Origin: Valencia hispanica
Taxonomy: Eukaryota > Chordata > Actinopteri > Cyprinodontiformes > Valenciidae
NCBI GenBank assembly: GCA_963556495.2
Contig: OY747702.1
Span: 45,079,680-45,143,679, forward strand
Direction of reading: 5' to 3'
DNA: 64,000 nucleotides
How positions within the stretch are numbered: position 1 is the first letter of the stretch; each line of letters begins with the position of its first letter. The translations under genes and the position numbers were made by a program. The notes below the pieces were generated by a model, which saw only the letters and a program-made list of their open reading frames with translations, was not told the origin of the DNA and did no database searches. This document shows positions 20,721-34,814 of this stretch, piece by piece.

Positions 20721-23129
20721 TTCAACTAAATTGTTGCCTATTGAAACTGGATGCATCTGGCAGTGTTTCCCTATTATAAGATCCGATTATGGCTAAAAAT
20801 ATAACTTTTCAAAACAAAAATGAAACGGAGTCTTTATAGGCGTTTAAGATTATTAATAACAGTTTCTCTCATATTCCCTCCCCAACCCTTTTAATTCAAA
20901 TGCTTAAAAAGCATTTGGCAATCACTGTTTATCTTTTAACAGCATGAGCTCAGCGTCAGTGTCCAGGGTGTCTTCTTCTGCCACCCTCGAGTCTGCTGCC
21001 TCTGCTAGTCCGATAGCAAAACAGTCATCCGTCTAACAATGTCCGAACGTACTGTTGATATCAGCTGCTTGTTGACATCTGCCTGGCCATCTGATACATT
21101 ACTTATCAGAACATTACAAAAAGAAGGTACTTGTTTTCTCTACATGTCCTACCATCCTAGGTGCACTCACTAAAACAGGGAATAAATAATCAAATCCTAA
21201 TTACATAAGAAGTATTCCCAAGCAACCCACCACATCCTGGAAATGTCCCTGTCCTTCTCTTTCTTTTCTGATGTTAGCCATGGGGTTTTTGTTCAATCAA
21301 CCGGATTTTAATTTATTCTCATGTGTTGCTTACCTTTACTTGTTATGATATTTGAGCCAGTCTATAACAGATTGGGAGCTTGTCTGGGAGCCGCTGATTT
21401 GCTCCATCCATCTTCCAATCAACTCTGACCAGCTTCCAGAAAGTTTAGTTTAGGTCTTATGTGCTCAGAGATTTAATTTCCACTTGTTTGCTATGTCCCC
21501 TAGATCAGTGGTCCCCAACCCTGGTCCTCAGGGTCTACTGTCCTTCATGTTTTAAGATTTCCCCTGATGCCACACACCTAACTTAAATGACTGGTTATTT
21601 GATCTTCGATTAATTTGGAGTTCATGTAACCCTTTTCAGTTTTACAGCTGCCCATCTCTTGCTGTTTGTTCTACGTGTAGCACGAAGGATCGAACTCTTT
21701 ATCACTTTTATCTTAGCTCTTCAAATCAAAACGTTGTTCCACTTCTTAGTTTTCATAAGATTAGAGAGAGCGCATGTCTCAGTCTGCTGTTTCATCCCCC
21801 ACATTACAAGCAGAACAAGAGCTTAACTTCATAAGAGTTTCTTTTTTAGATGGAAATGAAAGTACCCAAAAAGTCTTGCAGGCCGATACGACTTTGGTCA
21901 TGTGAACAGAGACATACAGCTAAGAAGAAGTGTTCACATTTCCTTCCACTCCATTTCCCCTCTAAAAGTTTCATTCTGTTATGACAGGCCTTTTTCATGC
22001 TTTTAAGTAGGTGGCTGGAGGGAGCTGAGCCAAATGGCCAAAACAGCCCCTGGTTCATCATCAAGAGGCCTAGAATTTGAGATTATAGGTGATTACACTC
22101 ATCCATCCCCTTTTCTGAAAAAAGGAGAAATCTGTTTAATCCCTCTCTCTGGTGCAGCTTCGCAGGGCGCCCAGGGACGGCTGGCATCCATCACAGGCCT
22201 AAAAAAAACCCCACATAACATACGGAACCAGGAGGAGCGCTGGCCCCAGCTTGCAGGGATGAAAGCCAGTTGGCCGGTGAACAAGAGGTGCAGGGTCTGA
22301 TCGGGCAGAGGGAAACGCTACTTGGCCACAGATCACAGCGGTCAGTGGGGACACGGTTGGCCTGAGGGCTTGCATGGGGAGCTCTCATGGAAAACGGGAG
22401 GAGGGGGCATGGAGTTGAGTGTTGACCTTAGACTCAGAGCTGCAGACATCGCACAGCGACCTTCTCCTTCCAACTACATCCCTACTGTCATGAATGGCTT
22501 TGACTGACAGCTCTCAGAGCTGCAGATTTACTCTGCTCACATATCCCAACACCTTCTGTTACATTTACTCTGCTGACTCATTTACATTAAGAGTCTTTGA
22601 AACTAATATCCGGCATTTTTAACCAAACATTGTTTCTCACTGATTTTATTTTGGCGAAGGCTTATTAACAGTAAAAATAAACCCACATTGCAGGTTTATG
22701 ATCACACTCCATCTTGTTTGAAAGCCCTGCATGTGTGGATTTATGGAACGAGAGCCTGGTGAGCACACTCCATTTAAAGTTTGAATTGATATACCATATT
22801 GATCACCTACAGAGTTTTGTTCTCATTAAATGCTGCTTCTTTGGACAACTTCACACGGAGGCTCCCTCTTCAGTGGCTGCATTTCAACAGGATATAGAGC
22901 CATTCAGAAGTCATTTTGTGGGCTGTGAAACATGCATAACAAGGTTTGGCTTTCTCCACTTTTTCCTGTTTACCATTCATTTCTTCTGTCTGTGAATTTA
23001 TAGAGATTTAAAATCAGGAGCAGGTCCAGTTTTTTTTGTATAGGTGTAAAAAAATAAAGGAGCAAATATGGATGAAGACACCAAATTCTTTAGGTGCTTT
23101 CCTTGCTTAATGAACTGATATTCACAGAT
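20721..23129. other. Non-coding stretch with one MITE
   Basis: No host exon recognised. 21510-21660 holds a MITE listed separately. 22130-22510 is comparatively GC-rich and complex with open frames on both strands (88 and 65 codons) that show no motif. Confidence 0.45.
21510..21665. repeat. Short palindromic MITE-like element, partial
   Basis: CCCAACCCTGGTCCTCAGGG and ATTTCCCCTGATGCCACACA match the left arm and centre of the family seen at 4587-4745; the right arm is poor. Confidence 0.45.
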
Positions 23130-23610
23130 GCTACCCATCTAATCTGACTGAGTTGGAGCTAATTGCAAACAGGATTGGGCAAAACACTTAAAACTGCCCA
23201 TTTTAATTGTTCAAACACCAAATATACATTAATATTTATTACTATGCAGAGCAGTAACCGTCTTAGCACTACCGCAGAAGCTAATAGCTACAGTCATCCT
23301 TATTTTTGCTCCACAAATCCATAGAAACTGAACTGTGAATTGGCTTGAACTTGTAATTGCAGCAAAAGGTGGTTCTAGAAAATATTGATTCACAGTGGAC
23401 TGAATGTGTGCATAATGCACACCACACATTTTAGATTTTTTTATTTGTACAAAATAAAAAAACACCCATGTTTCTTAATACTGTATGGACTACTTTGTGT
23501 TGCTCTATGACAGAAAATCCCAAGAAAACATGTTGAAATTAGTATTTTCTATGAGGCAAAATGTGAAAGCTCTAGGAATATGAATGATTTTGGAAGGTGT
23601 AGAGTGTTGA
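23130..23610 (+). pseudogene. Tc1-like remnant: transposase C-terminus and 3' end
   Basis: Matches two parts of the element at the window start: 23131-23180 corresponds to 915-965 (CCATCTAATCTGACTGAG), and 23345-23600 corresponds to 1020-1260 (ATTGCAGCAAAAGGTGGTTC). The ~165 bp between is unrelated or highly diverged and may be an insertion. Confidence 0.75.
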
Positions 23611-25851
23611 CATCTTTAAACCAATAAACTTTATTTCAAATAAATTCAATGTCAAACAGAACATAAATCCATTTTGTCAAATGCAAAAAAATCTGAATCA
23701 GAGTCAAATGATGTGATAAACATTTTAAAGCCATTAAAAAAGGTTAACAGTATGTGGAGTTATTTTCCATAAATAAAATAGAAAACATGGACCTCTCGTG
23801 TTAGCATGTGGTAAACAGAAAACATGAAAGTCATTGGTTTCAACATGAGATCGTCGGTAAATCCATAAAACACCACCTACTGCTCTGCAGACAGAACTTG
23901 ACAATAGCTGAATACATTCAGCTCTCGCCCTCCATGGATGGCAGGAGAAACATGTCAGGAGAGAACAGCCGGATCAAGTGAATGCAACCAAATAGATTTG
24001 TGCAACAGATTTCTTTGCTCTATCTTTCAGTAAAGATAAAACAGTAAACAGACAGAAGGTTTCTTTGTTTAGTTTTAGAGTTGAGGGTTTAAGCAGTAAA
24101 GATCTTAATTCTGGGATGCAAATAGTAACTAATTAATGTTTTCACATGACTTAAATGAGCATGTCAACTTCTGACTTTTTATACTTGCATCTCTACAGGA
24201 ATCAATGAGGAGATTCTATCTGTTGTGTTCTGTCATGTCCTGACATTTATAATTTAAACTCAGACTCAGTATGAAAGAGAAAGTAAGATTGATGATAGTG
24301 TTTTCATGCTTTACAGTGGGTGGTCAGCTATCTGTGTCATGCTTATGTCTCACATACTGAGATACATTTAATATCCCGACCAAGACATGTCCTGCACTAC
24401 GGGGGGCTTAATGAAGACAAAGATTAATACGCCATTTGTCTCTGATTAATTGTCTTGTTATTCTGACATGACAGCAAATGATCAAGAAACAGAGGTGACC
24501 GACAAAAGTTTCTTTCTCAGCTACCAACTCACTTCTCACTACTTCTCATGTCAGTGTGACAGTTGACGTGAGTCTTCTTGTTTGAGGACCCAGAATCTGA
24601 CCACCAGGGATATTCATGGTTCTGCTTCCAAAGTCTACAGGTTGTCTTTGAAATAATTCAGATGAAATTAGATATTTACATGCACAGTGTAAAAGGACAC
24701 ATTTTTCCCCTCACAGATTGACATAAAATGAGACAAAACTTTTCCTGTTAAGGATTAAGAAAAGAGGATTACCTAAATTATTCTTGCTGCCAGATTTAGA
24801 TTTTTGTCCAAGATAATTTTTGTTAAACTTTCTTTACATTCGGAACGTTAGATTTATTGTAAATTCCGAGTAGTTTATGTAGATTACGCTGAGTGGGTTC
24901 TTCTCCAGCTAGAATGCAGCATTAGTCTGGATACACATCACTCTGCCCACCGGAATGTGTTAAAAAATAATGAAATCCAGTATTTTCATAGAGGTTATGG
25001 TTTAAAAGCAGACTGCCACTTCAAACTTTGTATAAATGTGTTGATAGGATGGATTTTAAATGAATGGAGCCAATCCCAACTCAGCACTGTGGGAGGAAGG
25101 AAAAAGCAGAGCTCTGATCGGGATTACAATCAGCCATCTAAAGAGATGATTTGAGGCAACTTCATAGCAGTTAAGCTCTGAAACTGAATTAAAATCACTT
25201 TAAACTGCAATAATTCATAGTTTAAAATTAAAAACCACATGTTCCCTCTACAGCAGCGTGTCTGCTTTTTTATAACTTAAAACTGATCAACAATCCTGGT
25301 GAGTTGTGTTGTTTTAATCTCTATCTCTGAACATGAACACTAAAAACATTTTGACTTCACAGGTTAAAATCTTCTAAAAAATGCTGTGATGTGATCATTC
25401 CTATCTCTTTTTCCATGGAGACACCAAATACGGAAGTCCTGGTTTCTTTGATTAAAAATGTACACTACATTTGGCAATTTATGGATATTTTTTAATTCTA
25501 ACTGAGGCTGGGTTTAAATGGTATTTCCAAACAAAAATAAAGAACTCCTGTCATGTAATTTTAAGAAAACAGAAAATATGAAATGCAGATGGGTAGAAAC
25601 GGTAGATCGCTGAAAGAATAAAATGGAGATGTTTAACCAGAGATAATTGTTTAGCTTCCTCCCACCACGAACCTCCACCTTTACTTCAGGGTAAGTCCAA
25701 AAAGTCTGATCTCCAAATCAGGGCTGTTTTCAGGGTATATTTCTACCTGTTTTTATCTTATTAGGTGCTTGTTTCTGCAGTGAAAATGCAAGAACCAGGA
25801 AACTTCGCATGTTCTTGAAAAGGTTCCTGCAGTGAAAACACATCTAATGCC
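23611..25851. other. AT-rich non-coding, nothing recognised
   Basis: No open frame or repeat of note on either strand. Confidence 0.5.
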
Positions 25852-26125
25852 TGGTTCACACAGCAGGATTTTAAATTTTTCACAAGAGTTTCAGACCGCA
25901 CACAGGGTGATAATAAAATCAAGGATATTCCTTTTTTGGTCTGTGTGGCCACACGGGAATGACGAGACACCACACATGAACGGATTTTACTCACAAGCAT
26001 TCCAAGGTTAAACAGGAAATCTAAAAAAAACCTCATGATCTAAAATGTGACTAAAGTCAACGGAGTAAATAAATATAGATGCCGAGGATGAGGCATTGCA
26101 ATAGTTAGTGGACTAGTTAACAGAG

Positions 26126-26215
26126 AAAAAAATGAAATCTTGGTGTTGGATAAAGGAGTGGACACAACAGGAGCAGGGGCTATACTTACTATACAAAGAC
26201 ATGGAGTTGAATTAT
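26126..26215 (+). pseudogene. Harbinger-type nuclease N-terminal fragment
   Basis: The frame KKMKSWCWIKEWTQQEQG-LY-LLYKDME resembles the segment just ahead of the nuclease core in PIF/Harbinger transposases, where a basic stretch is followed by W-x2-x-(6-8)-G-x-Y-x2-L. Only about 30 codons remain and the DDE core is absent. Confidence 0.5.
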
Positions 26216-26574
26216 TGTTTTATTTATTTTTTTCACTGGAAACGTCGTTACACACTTTGCTCTTACTGATCTCTTTTTCAATGCACGTGTGGACTGTGGT
26301 CAAGTGAGCTGACTCTAGCAAATAATAATAGACGCTTCCAAGGCCTATCGCTGCCTGTCAGCCTGCCTTCTGATTGGCTACATGTCACATTCAACAGGCT
26401 GCATGCTGGTTTGTCATTCCAACACACCACACACACTGCGATATTGGGTCAAGACTATCCAACATGTTAAATATCACTCATTTGGGATTGGAGCCATCCC
26501 AACATCCTTCCGAGCTGACCAGAGTGCTCTGAACACACCACACACGGCAGGAATATCTGTTAGAATTATCTTAA

Positions 26575-26903
26575 GAGCCATCCTGATAATCGCGGCGTGT
26601 CAGAGGAGAGAATCTGTGGAAAATCTGGAGATGATAATGCAAAGAAGGATTCTTCATAAAATCAAAAAAATTATGGACAACCCTGAGCATCCTCTTCATG
26701 AGACAGTCACACAACAACAGAGCATCTTCAGTCGGAGGCTTCTTCAGTTTCGCTGCAATACAGACCGCTACAGGAAATCCTTCCTGCCCACAGCCATCAT
26801 TATCTACAACAACTCCTTAAAGAATTGATTATATGAGCTATACCAACACTTAATTTCCCTCTGGGATCAATAAAGTATTTTTGAATTGAATTGAATTGAA
26901 TCT
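26575..26903 (+). pseudogene. LINE 3' end with reverse-transcriptase ORF C-terminus
   Basis: Open frame 26382-26828 ends in SRRLLQFRCN-DRYRKSFLPTA-IYNNS, the typical C-terminal end of the LINE ORF following the RT domain. After the stop come TTTCCCTCTGGGATCAATAAAG and (TTGAA)n at 26880-26900. Homologous pieces: 11975-12172 and 29225-29405. The LINE enters the frame at about 26575; upstream codons belong to the host element. Confidence 0.7.
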
Positions 26904-26941
26904 GGACAAAAGTTGGCCTAAAAATTCTGCCGTGTGAACCA

Positions 26942-29194
26942 TGCTTAAAGTCACAAAATGACAAGAGCCAACACCTTGAGGAAAGGCCGTCATCTGTTCT
27001 TTGTGAACAAGGTGCTCTGGTGTTTGATGTTGTCCTGATGATGGAGGAATGACCACAGGTGGAGTACTCACAATTAGTGAACTGTCTCTTTAAAAGGATA
27101 AATGATTTGTGTAATCTGTTTGACTCTCTTTTTTCAATAAAAACACAAGACAGACATGGGTACAACACTGAATAAGTTCTTGATTTTTCCCTCTGTTGAA
27201 AATGGTTAACATGAGCGATTCTAGCTATTCAGTGGAGTTCAAATGTTGGTTAAAGTGGGTTACGAAACTGAAGGGTAAGGAGAAAATGAGGAGTTTCCAG
27301 AAAGCTCTGGGCATTTCTGTCTCAGTCAGTATTCAACAACAGTTTGTCTTAGATTGTGTTAAATTGCTTATATGGACTGCAAATTATGGTAGTGTATTTT
27401 AGAGGTAATTTCACAAAGTATTGTGCAAAACTTTGCAGATTTTTAGGTTTCCATAAACCTATTGCATTGTAATGTTAACTCATACATAAAAAATATTTAT
27501 GCAATTATTCCTAAAAGCCTTTGATCAGTGCCTTACCTTTGATGCATTCTGTTGTCTTCATCCAATTTTGACTTTGCTCTGATCCCGCGCAGCAGAAAGC
27601 TGTGGAGCACAACAAAGAAACCCGATGTTTTGGTACCAAACTCTAAAGGACAATTGGGCTTTGTCCGCCCACAAAATACAACACAGCATCTGCCATTTCC
27701 TTAAATGCTGGAAATTGAGGCATAATTACACAACCGACGGTGCAAAACATCTGTAAAAAATATTATCCGAGGGTATCAGAAGAATAAATATATTTTTTTA
27801 AAATCCTCAGATCGAGGAGCTTATCTGAAGATGGATACACATACCCATCGTCAGCATAGTTTTCTGCAGGTAGTAAACACCCTTTTTAATATTTCATACT
27901 TTATACATTGTTTTATGCTTTCTATCTTGTTTTCAACTTGCCACTTTTCTAACCTAAACTTACAGCTGTATAGTTACAGCTATGTTTAAACTGAGATGTG
28001 TTTCTATTGTTGAAACGTTGCAAAAGTACAATTACAGGATGTGTTTTTCTATTATCAAAATACAAGGACTTGATGTCATTTGTCAAAATGCAAAACGATA
28101 ATCTTTAAAACTAATTTATCAACCACTCATGTAGTTGTCTGGTGTCTTAGTGGCTCTGTCTTTCTTTTTTCTACATATTTAGTATGTAAAGCAGAGTTAC
28201 TGTCAGTGGGTTTTTTTAACCTACCATATATGTTGATGTATCTAAAAATTTATTTCACATTTCCTTAAATGTCAAGAAATGTACAGCATTTAGGAAAACT
28301 CCTGTTACATATATAAATTAAGTGTCTCGTTTTGGATTTTTCCCTGTCATATAATGCATTTGAATTTGGTGTAAGATTTAACATCAGTTCCCTTTTGTCA
28401 TCATGTCACCATTTTTTCATACTTGATTGCTTGACCATCCTTGGTTGAAGTTTCAATGCTCTATACACAGTCGCAGTGCCCCCAAGCGGTCAAATACTTG
28501 CTTGAATGAAACAGAAAATAAGGCAAAATCCCTTGCCTTTAACCACTCAGCATGCTAGTGCATCTTCAGTGGTGCAGACAGACCATATGCATAGTGTAGC
28601 ATGAGATTCAGTGACGTTATTATTTGGGTTTTGGTCCTGCATTTCTTTTATTTAAATTCTGCAGCAATAGTGTGTATATGTTGTGAATATGGCATCTCTG
28701 AGTCTGGCTTAGCTGGAGATCCACAGAAGTACATTTCTGTAGTTGTGCTTACTTGAATATTTTCATATGTCTTAGGAACACCAGGCAGAAGGCAAAAACT
28801 GTGAACAGCATGAATTAACTTAGAAAACCTCTTTTTGCTAATGGGACTTTCAGATAGGTGAAAAGACCAAAGAGAACATGTCTTGAGTAAGTTACTCTCA
28901 CAAGCTCAAAAAACACCTGAACTATGATCCCAAATCGAAGAGGAGTTAAAAAGGGGGCTTCATGGATACAGAGCAGAGAGAGAAGGAGGAACTTCAAATG
29001 ATCTTTTCCATCTATCATAATGGGCAAGGATCATATCCCACAATTTTACCATCTCTCTGTCCAGCTTTTAACCATACAGATTTAAAGAGATTTAAAGAGG
29101 AATTTCAAAAGCAAATGAGATGGATTAGCAGTGTTTGCCAATAGCTGGTGTTGTCATCCATGTTACTGTGGAATATTGTCTCTGCTGCCTGGAA
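26942..29194. other. AT-rich non-coding, nothing recognised
   Basis: No coding or repeat signature that I can support on either strand. Confidence 0.5.
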
Positions 29195-29405
29195 AATAAA
29201 CTGCTAGCAAGTCATGACAATCATTAGACTGTCACACAGCAATGGTGTTCAGTCAGAGGCTTCTTCAGATTTGTTGTAAGACTGACTGCCCACAACATCA
29301 CCATCCATGTCGACTCTTTGAAGATACTTGGATGATACGAATTACAAAATTTCAACATTAAGTTTATCTTTGGGATAAATAAAGTTTTTTTGAAATTGAG
29401 TTTAA
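29195..29405 (+). pseudogene. LINE 3' end, strongly decayed
   Basis: GTTCAGTCAGAGGCTTCTTC at about 29250 and TATCTTTGGGATAAATAAAG at about 29363 align with the copies at 11975-12172 and 26575-26903. The coding part is full of changes. Confidence 0.65.
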
Positions 29406-31904
29406 TTATATCAACAGAGTTTTCAGTCTGTGCAAAGCAATCCTTAACACGATAACCACATTTAGGATGTTGGCAACAACATCCCTACTACTAAGTGTTG
29501 CTGCAGTTGAGACTAGCATTCAGAAGTCCTAATAGTGGTTTCAAAACAGTTATTTGCAGATATAAAAATTAGGCTGACAGTAATATGGCATCAAGACAAA
29601 GTCTTGATATCTGACTTAAAAAAACATTGACAACAGTACTTTAGCACTACTCATGTACATGTGACAAATAATATTGTTTTCAACAAAGGAAACATGAACT
29701 GACTCATGTTGCCAAATGCTGTTGTTCATTTGTTCATTTAGGGAATAGAAGATTGCCATTCAGTCAAAGCCCACCCTGCTTAAAATCCGTCACATCAAGG
29801 AAATCTCTTACAACAAAGGAATTCATTGCAACTCTTCCCTCTAAAACACTGATTTAATCCACAGTTCTATTCACTGGATGATTAAAAGCATCCACAAGCA
29901 GTGGTAACAATTCCCCACAGTAAGGATAATCCCTTGCTCATTTCAAGCTTATGTGCTCAGATAGGGACTTTAAACACAGGCATATGGTGATGGCTTTATA
30001 TTATACTCAGTCTTTCCACCAGGGGAGGGTCTAATCAATAAAGGCCAAGCTTTTAGGATCTACATTTTGTTTACATTTACAAATGAAGCCAGTACAGAGA
30101 GTATTAAATTAGCATTTCAGGCTATAGAAAGACAACCATTCCTCTATATTTCTTACTGATATTCTCCACTTTGTGTGGTTGAGTCCAGCTGAAGGTAGGG
30201 GCTGATTCAGAGTGGGAAATAAGCTCTGCTCTTCATAACTGGGCCATTTAGTCCCTTGTGACCCAGCCTCTCTGCCTTTGGCAAACACATCATTTTATTG
30301 TGACCCCAGACGGCAGCCAAACAGCCCGCCTATAAGCCACTGGTAATGAAAAGCAGTAATTCCAGCCTAGTGAACACAAATGGAGAATGCCAATTCATAT
30401 TCATTTGCTGACCCTCTTCCTTGAACTTTGTGTCAACCCTTTCATCCATTCATCGCAGTCAGATCACCCCTAGCATATAGCATCCTCATTTTCCATGACG
30501 AGTTGAGGAGCCTCTCGTGGTTTAAGATGAGTCATAATGACCAGGTTTGAACTCTACAGTAGATTTACTTGCTACTTTAAATGATTTAATTCACATAAGT
30601 ATAATCAGTGTCAATTAAACTTAAAATCTATTTAAACATTCTTTCTTAAGAAAAAAAGTAATTTCCCCTGTATAAAGTACTTGAATAAATACAGGAACAT
30701 CTTAGTAAGTTGGAATGTGCGTTCTGATGACCCTCGTTTGTTAGACTAAAAGTACCTTTTAAAAATAACCTTTAGGCAGGTATTAAACATACTTTCCATT
30801 AAGCCTACATTTCTATGTTTAAATAGTTTTTTATCCCAAATCTTTGGGTTGTAATTAGCTGTATGCAGAAAATCATCATGACTAACACAAAAAATGGCTT
30901 GAAAACCTTTAGTCTGTTTGTAATTAACCGATACATTGTGTTTAATTTAGTAAATTGAGTTACTGAAATAAACTTTTCAGTATTATTCTTATTTTTTGAG
31001 ATGCACTTGTGTTAATCACACAAATGTATATATCCTAATGATTTAAGGAAAAAATACACAAAATAAATTCACCAACACTTTTTCTACATTCTACTACCAA
31101 AGGATGAGATTTATAAATGGGAAATTAAAGTTCAAAATGGTATCCAAGCTGATTAAAAGTTTAGGTTTAGTTTCTGGTCTCTCTCTAGAGTTTAAAGAAA
31201 GACCTTGTGAGAAAAAATATGAGAGATACAAAAAGGGAGAAATCAAAAATTTGAGAAACCTGGACACAGTTCTAAGCTGAGGTCCAAATCTTATTGTGTC
31301 AACTCTCAGTGACCTAGACTTGCTCTTTTGATCTGCGTTTCCTAGCTGAGCTGACATGGGAGTCTCAACACAACAGCTGTTCGAAGCGGCCTGAGGGTAG
31401 CCCTGTGGCAGTGAGGTAGCGGCTTGTTGATCTGTCCGAGCTGTTGGATGTTTAGGTGTTTTTCAGAGTTGCACAATATGTAAAATCGAAATCACCATCA
31501 TAACGTCCCAATCTGATACAGATCTTAGAGACTGAGCTGCTGACGCTCAGCTAGACTTTTGGGGATGAAACAATGGAAAAGAAAGAGTAAAGAATAAATA
31601 AAATTTTCTACAATCATTGTGTTAGTTTATTCTTTGTCACTTTTGTAAAAGAAAAAAAAAACAAAAAACTAAACAGGGCTAAAGAAAGTCACTGAGTGAG
31701 GGTGAGCATTTCTGAAATGTGGGGGAAAGCAAAACGTATCAGGAACTTTACACAATTAGAGAAATCTCAAAAGTCAGATTCTTGCAAGCTAAATTGGACC
31801 TCCTTTTTGCTCATTCTGTGTACTGTATTTTTAAATTGTCCAAGTTACAACACTAGCTGGAGCTCAGGTGGAGATAGACATCACCAGCCTGACCAACCTA
31901 TCCA
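29406..31904. other. Non-coding, possible conserved element
   Basis: No gene. 30215-30500 is long, complex sequence without tandem or dispersed repeats (contains CATCATTTTATTGTGACCCC and AATTCATATTCATTTGC) and reads like a conserved non-coding element. Confidence 0.35.
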
Positions 31905-32100
31905 TGGATGTCCAGCTCCTGTCCTCGAGGACCGGTATCCTACCAGTTTTAGATGTTTCTCTGCTCCAACATAGTTGATTCAAATGGTTCAACTACCTTC
32001 TTGGCATGTCAAAGTTCTGTAGAGGCCTGCTACTGAACCATCATTTAATTCAGGTGTATTGAACCAGGATATCCTTGAGGACTCACTTTGAATATGGTTG
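31905..32100. repeat. Short palindromic MITE-like element
   Basis: Left end CTCCTGTCCTCGAGGACCGGT, centre TGTTTCTCTGCTCCAACATA, right half TTCAGGTGTATTGAACCAGG and CCTTGAGGACTCACTTTG. The ends pair as imperfect inverted repeats. Same family as 4587-4745. Confidence 0.65.
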
Positions 32101-34814
32101 TCTTAGTGGCAGTCTGTACTTATGGTTCTCTGTATATCTTAGTTCATGAAAATTTGCCTTTATTATGTAGTTGTTTCCCTGTTGCTTTTTTTTTTGTTAC
32201 CATTTTGGTTTGAATCTTGATGATTTCTTATGTTGTATTTCTGGTTTATTTACATTTTTGATTTCTCTTTCCTTATTTCCCAGAAATCAGATGGTGACGT
32301 CATGGCAAAAAGTAGCTGTCTCTGCTTTTACGTAGTACCCAAAGTACATTTTACACCAAATACACATGCCCTACATGTAGAAATCACACATCCACATAAA
32401 GACGTTTATAATTTAAAGATTTGTTTATTCAAGAATGTAATCAGTGCAGGAATGTTTGGTTATTCTAAATGGTCCACTAAGGATTCTTTAAAGGTAATTT
32501 AATAGGACATTTAAAAGTGTTGAAAGGTCAGATTTGAGGTGTTTGTGGTCACTATTTCTCTTTAAGCAAATAGTTTTGTTGTTCTTGCTGTTTTATCATG
32601 CATAGTCGAATTTTTAAATTTCACATCTTCCCCAAGCAATTCTTAAATAAAAGTTCTTCGTACACAGCATGTAATATTTTGTAGCATTCTGATTAATTGC
32701 TCTGCTTCTCAAACAACTAGTACTGTGGTAGAGCCCAAAGCTGGAGATTCAGGGATCATGCATTTAAAGGTTTTATGCACCAACTGGAGATCTTGCATGT
32801 AATGAAGTGTGTATTCTCAGTCGGGTGCATTTGTGCAGGCTACACATGCCAGCAGGGCTTTACAGCTCACGTCTGGGTGATTCCAACAGCTGTTTCGATG
32901 AGCCTGGGGAGAGAGCGTGTCAAGTAGGATGCCTTCTGCTGTCACAAGCTCCTCAAGGTGTTTATTAAAAAATGTTAATGCCCTAACCATAACACACACA
33001 TCAAGACTTGGCCCTCATGACAAGGATCTGGCAGTGCCCAACTGTTTCCACTCATGTGATGGTCTGGAAGAGTGCGGCAGTTTATCACACCCACACAGTG
33101 GGAGGTGTTAGTGGGCAACACACTTCAGTCAAGTCCCCAAGGCTGGAGGGATTCACTTTAGGCGCCTCAATCTCCCAAGTGTTGGGGAATATTGATTTGG
33201 CATCCTAAATTAAAGCAATGACAAATCAAATATTCACTTTGTAAGGAATGGACACAAACATGCTGACCACAAATATTAAATCTTTCTTTTCACTTTCCCA
33301 GTTTTTTTCTCTAGATTCAATCATGTAATGTTTTAGTTATTTCAAGTTTTTCTGCTTTAATTCATGCTGACTATGGGGGGAAAATAAAGAATCAGTTAAT
33401 GATATTTTAGCCAGCTGTACCCACAGGCCTACACTGATTCAGCCATGTCTAATGGACGGCTAACTTAAAGGGGAGTTAAGTAATTTATGACTTTTATTGA
33501 TCTCCATCAGCAGCTCAGGAATTGCATCAGTATTCCATATCTTTCTTCTGGAGCACAATGTTAATTGCACGGTTGTGAAAAAAAAAATGAAGCTCACATT
33601 TTCATTATAGAAAGATAGCTCACCTGAAGAAATGTCAAGCAGGAGGTAATACATCAAATACAGTAATAATCAATAACTTTTAGCATAAGAAATTTGTCAA
33701 AGAGGACAGGGGATGCCTTCTCACCCAGACAAGATTATTATTTTTTTTTTATAAATGCTTGTTCAGGAAATTGAATCAAAGGAAGCTACTGAAAGTAATG
33801 TGTTTCACGACATGAAGCCACTGCTGTCTTCGGTCTCTAAAGGTCATGAAATCATTGCACTTGCTATTTTTGTCCATATCAGTCAGTCAGAGCAGACTGG
33901 ACGTTTTGGAAAGAGGTCCTAAAGATCCAAAGAGATATTTTCACCCTCAGCCCAGCTGAAGAAAACTTGTATAGAGTCTTAAACAAGACAACCTAGTATT
34001 TTTGATAGATATTTAGGATATGAAGTTTGCTGTCGTTTTTAAAGAACCACATTTTTTCTCTATGTTTTGGTTTAAAAAAAAGAAAACATAATTTCTGCAA
34101 AAAGGAGGATGGATACATTTTGTTCCGCAGGATGTTGACATTTACCAACTTAATGCAGGAGAAATTGATATAAAAGAATGTTACAGGTATTTTTTGTGTC
34201 ATTCTGTTGTAAAAATTCAATGCAAATAATCCGACAAAGATCTTCCATATTGCACAGATGCACCAGTGCTATAAGAATTGACAGTTGAAATTATTTCATG
34301 AAAAACACCAGCAGACAAAGCACTGAATGTTGAAAGAAACATTTAAATATTTTTAAACAAATGTATCATTTATTTGATAAAGTTTTTTTTAGGGATTTAT
34401 ATAAATTTATGTTATTTTGCATGTTAATGAATAAAACTATTTATTTAGTAAAACAATTTACTAATTTAGTACATTAGATTTCGAATTTACTAAAGCTATC
34501 ACATACACGTTATGTTTGGTATGCTAGAAGCTGGGCTAAAATGCAAACAGGAACTTGGGATCAGCGTACAATAAACTTGCACGTCTTAACAATGTGAACA
34601 GGTTGAAGAGTATAGGCTGGGAAACCAGTGGTGAAACAGACAGGGAAATGAATCATTTCATCCAAGGAACCAGCAAAAGACAAAGAAAATCGGTTAGCTT
34701 AAGTACTGAGGGATGAGTGGAGAATGACATCAGATGCAGGTGAGGAAATAAAGTGATGGGGAACAGCTATGAATGGGAGCAAAACTGGTGGGATGAGGGA
34801 AAGTGAATAATAAT
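32101..34814. other. AT-rich non-coding, nothing recognised
   Basis: No family-like frame. Short A/T homopolymer runs only. Confidence 0.5.

Larger units (their letters stand above)
25852..26941 (+). mobile_element. PIF/Harbinger-like element with a LINE 3' end inserted
   Basis: The ends are inverted: TGGTTCACACAGCAGGATTTT at 25852 and the complement of TGGTTCACACGGCAGAATTTTT finishing at 26941. Between them is a nuclease-like N-terminal fragment (26126-26215). A LINE 3' end (about 26575-26903) interrupts the right half. Target duplications are not exact (TAA near the left, TTA near the right). Confidence 0.6.

Noticed and set aside
22034..22300. Overlapping ORFs of 88, 65 and 61 codons on both strands
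   Set aside because: No family resemblance, no splice signals that join them, and mutual overlap.
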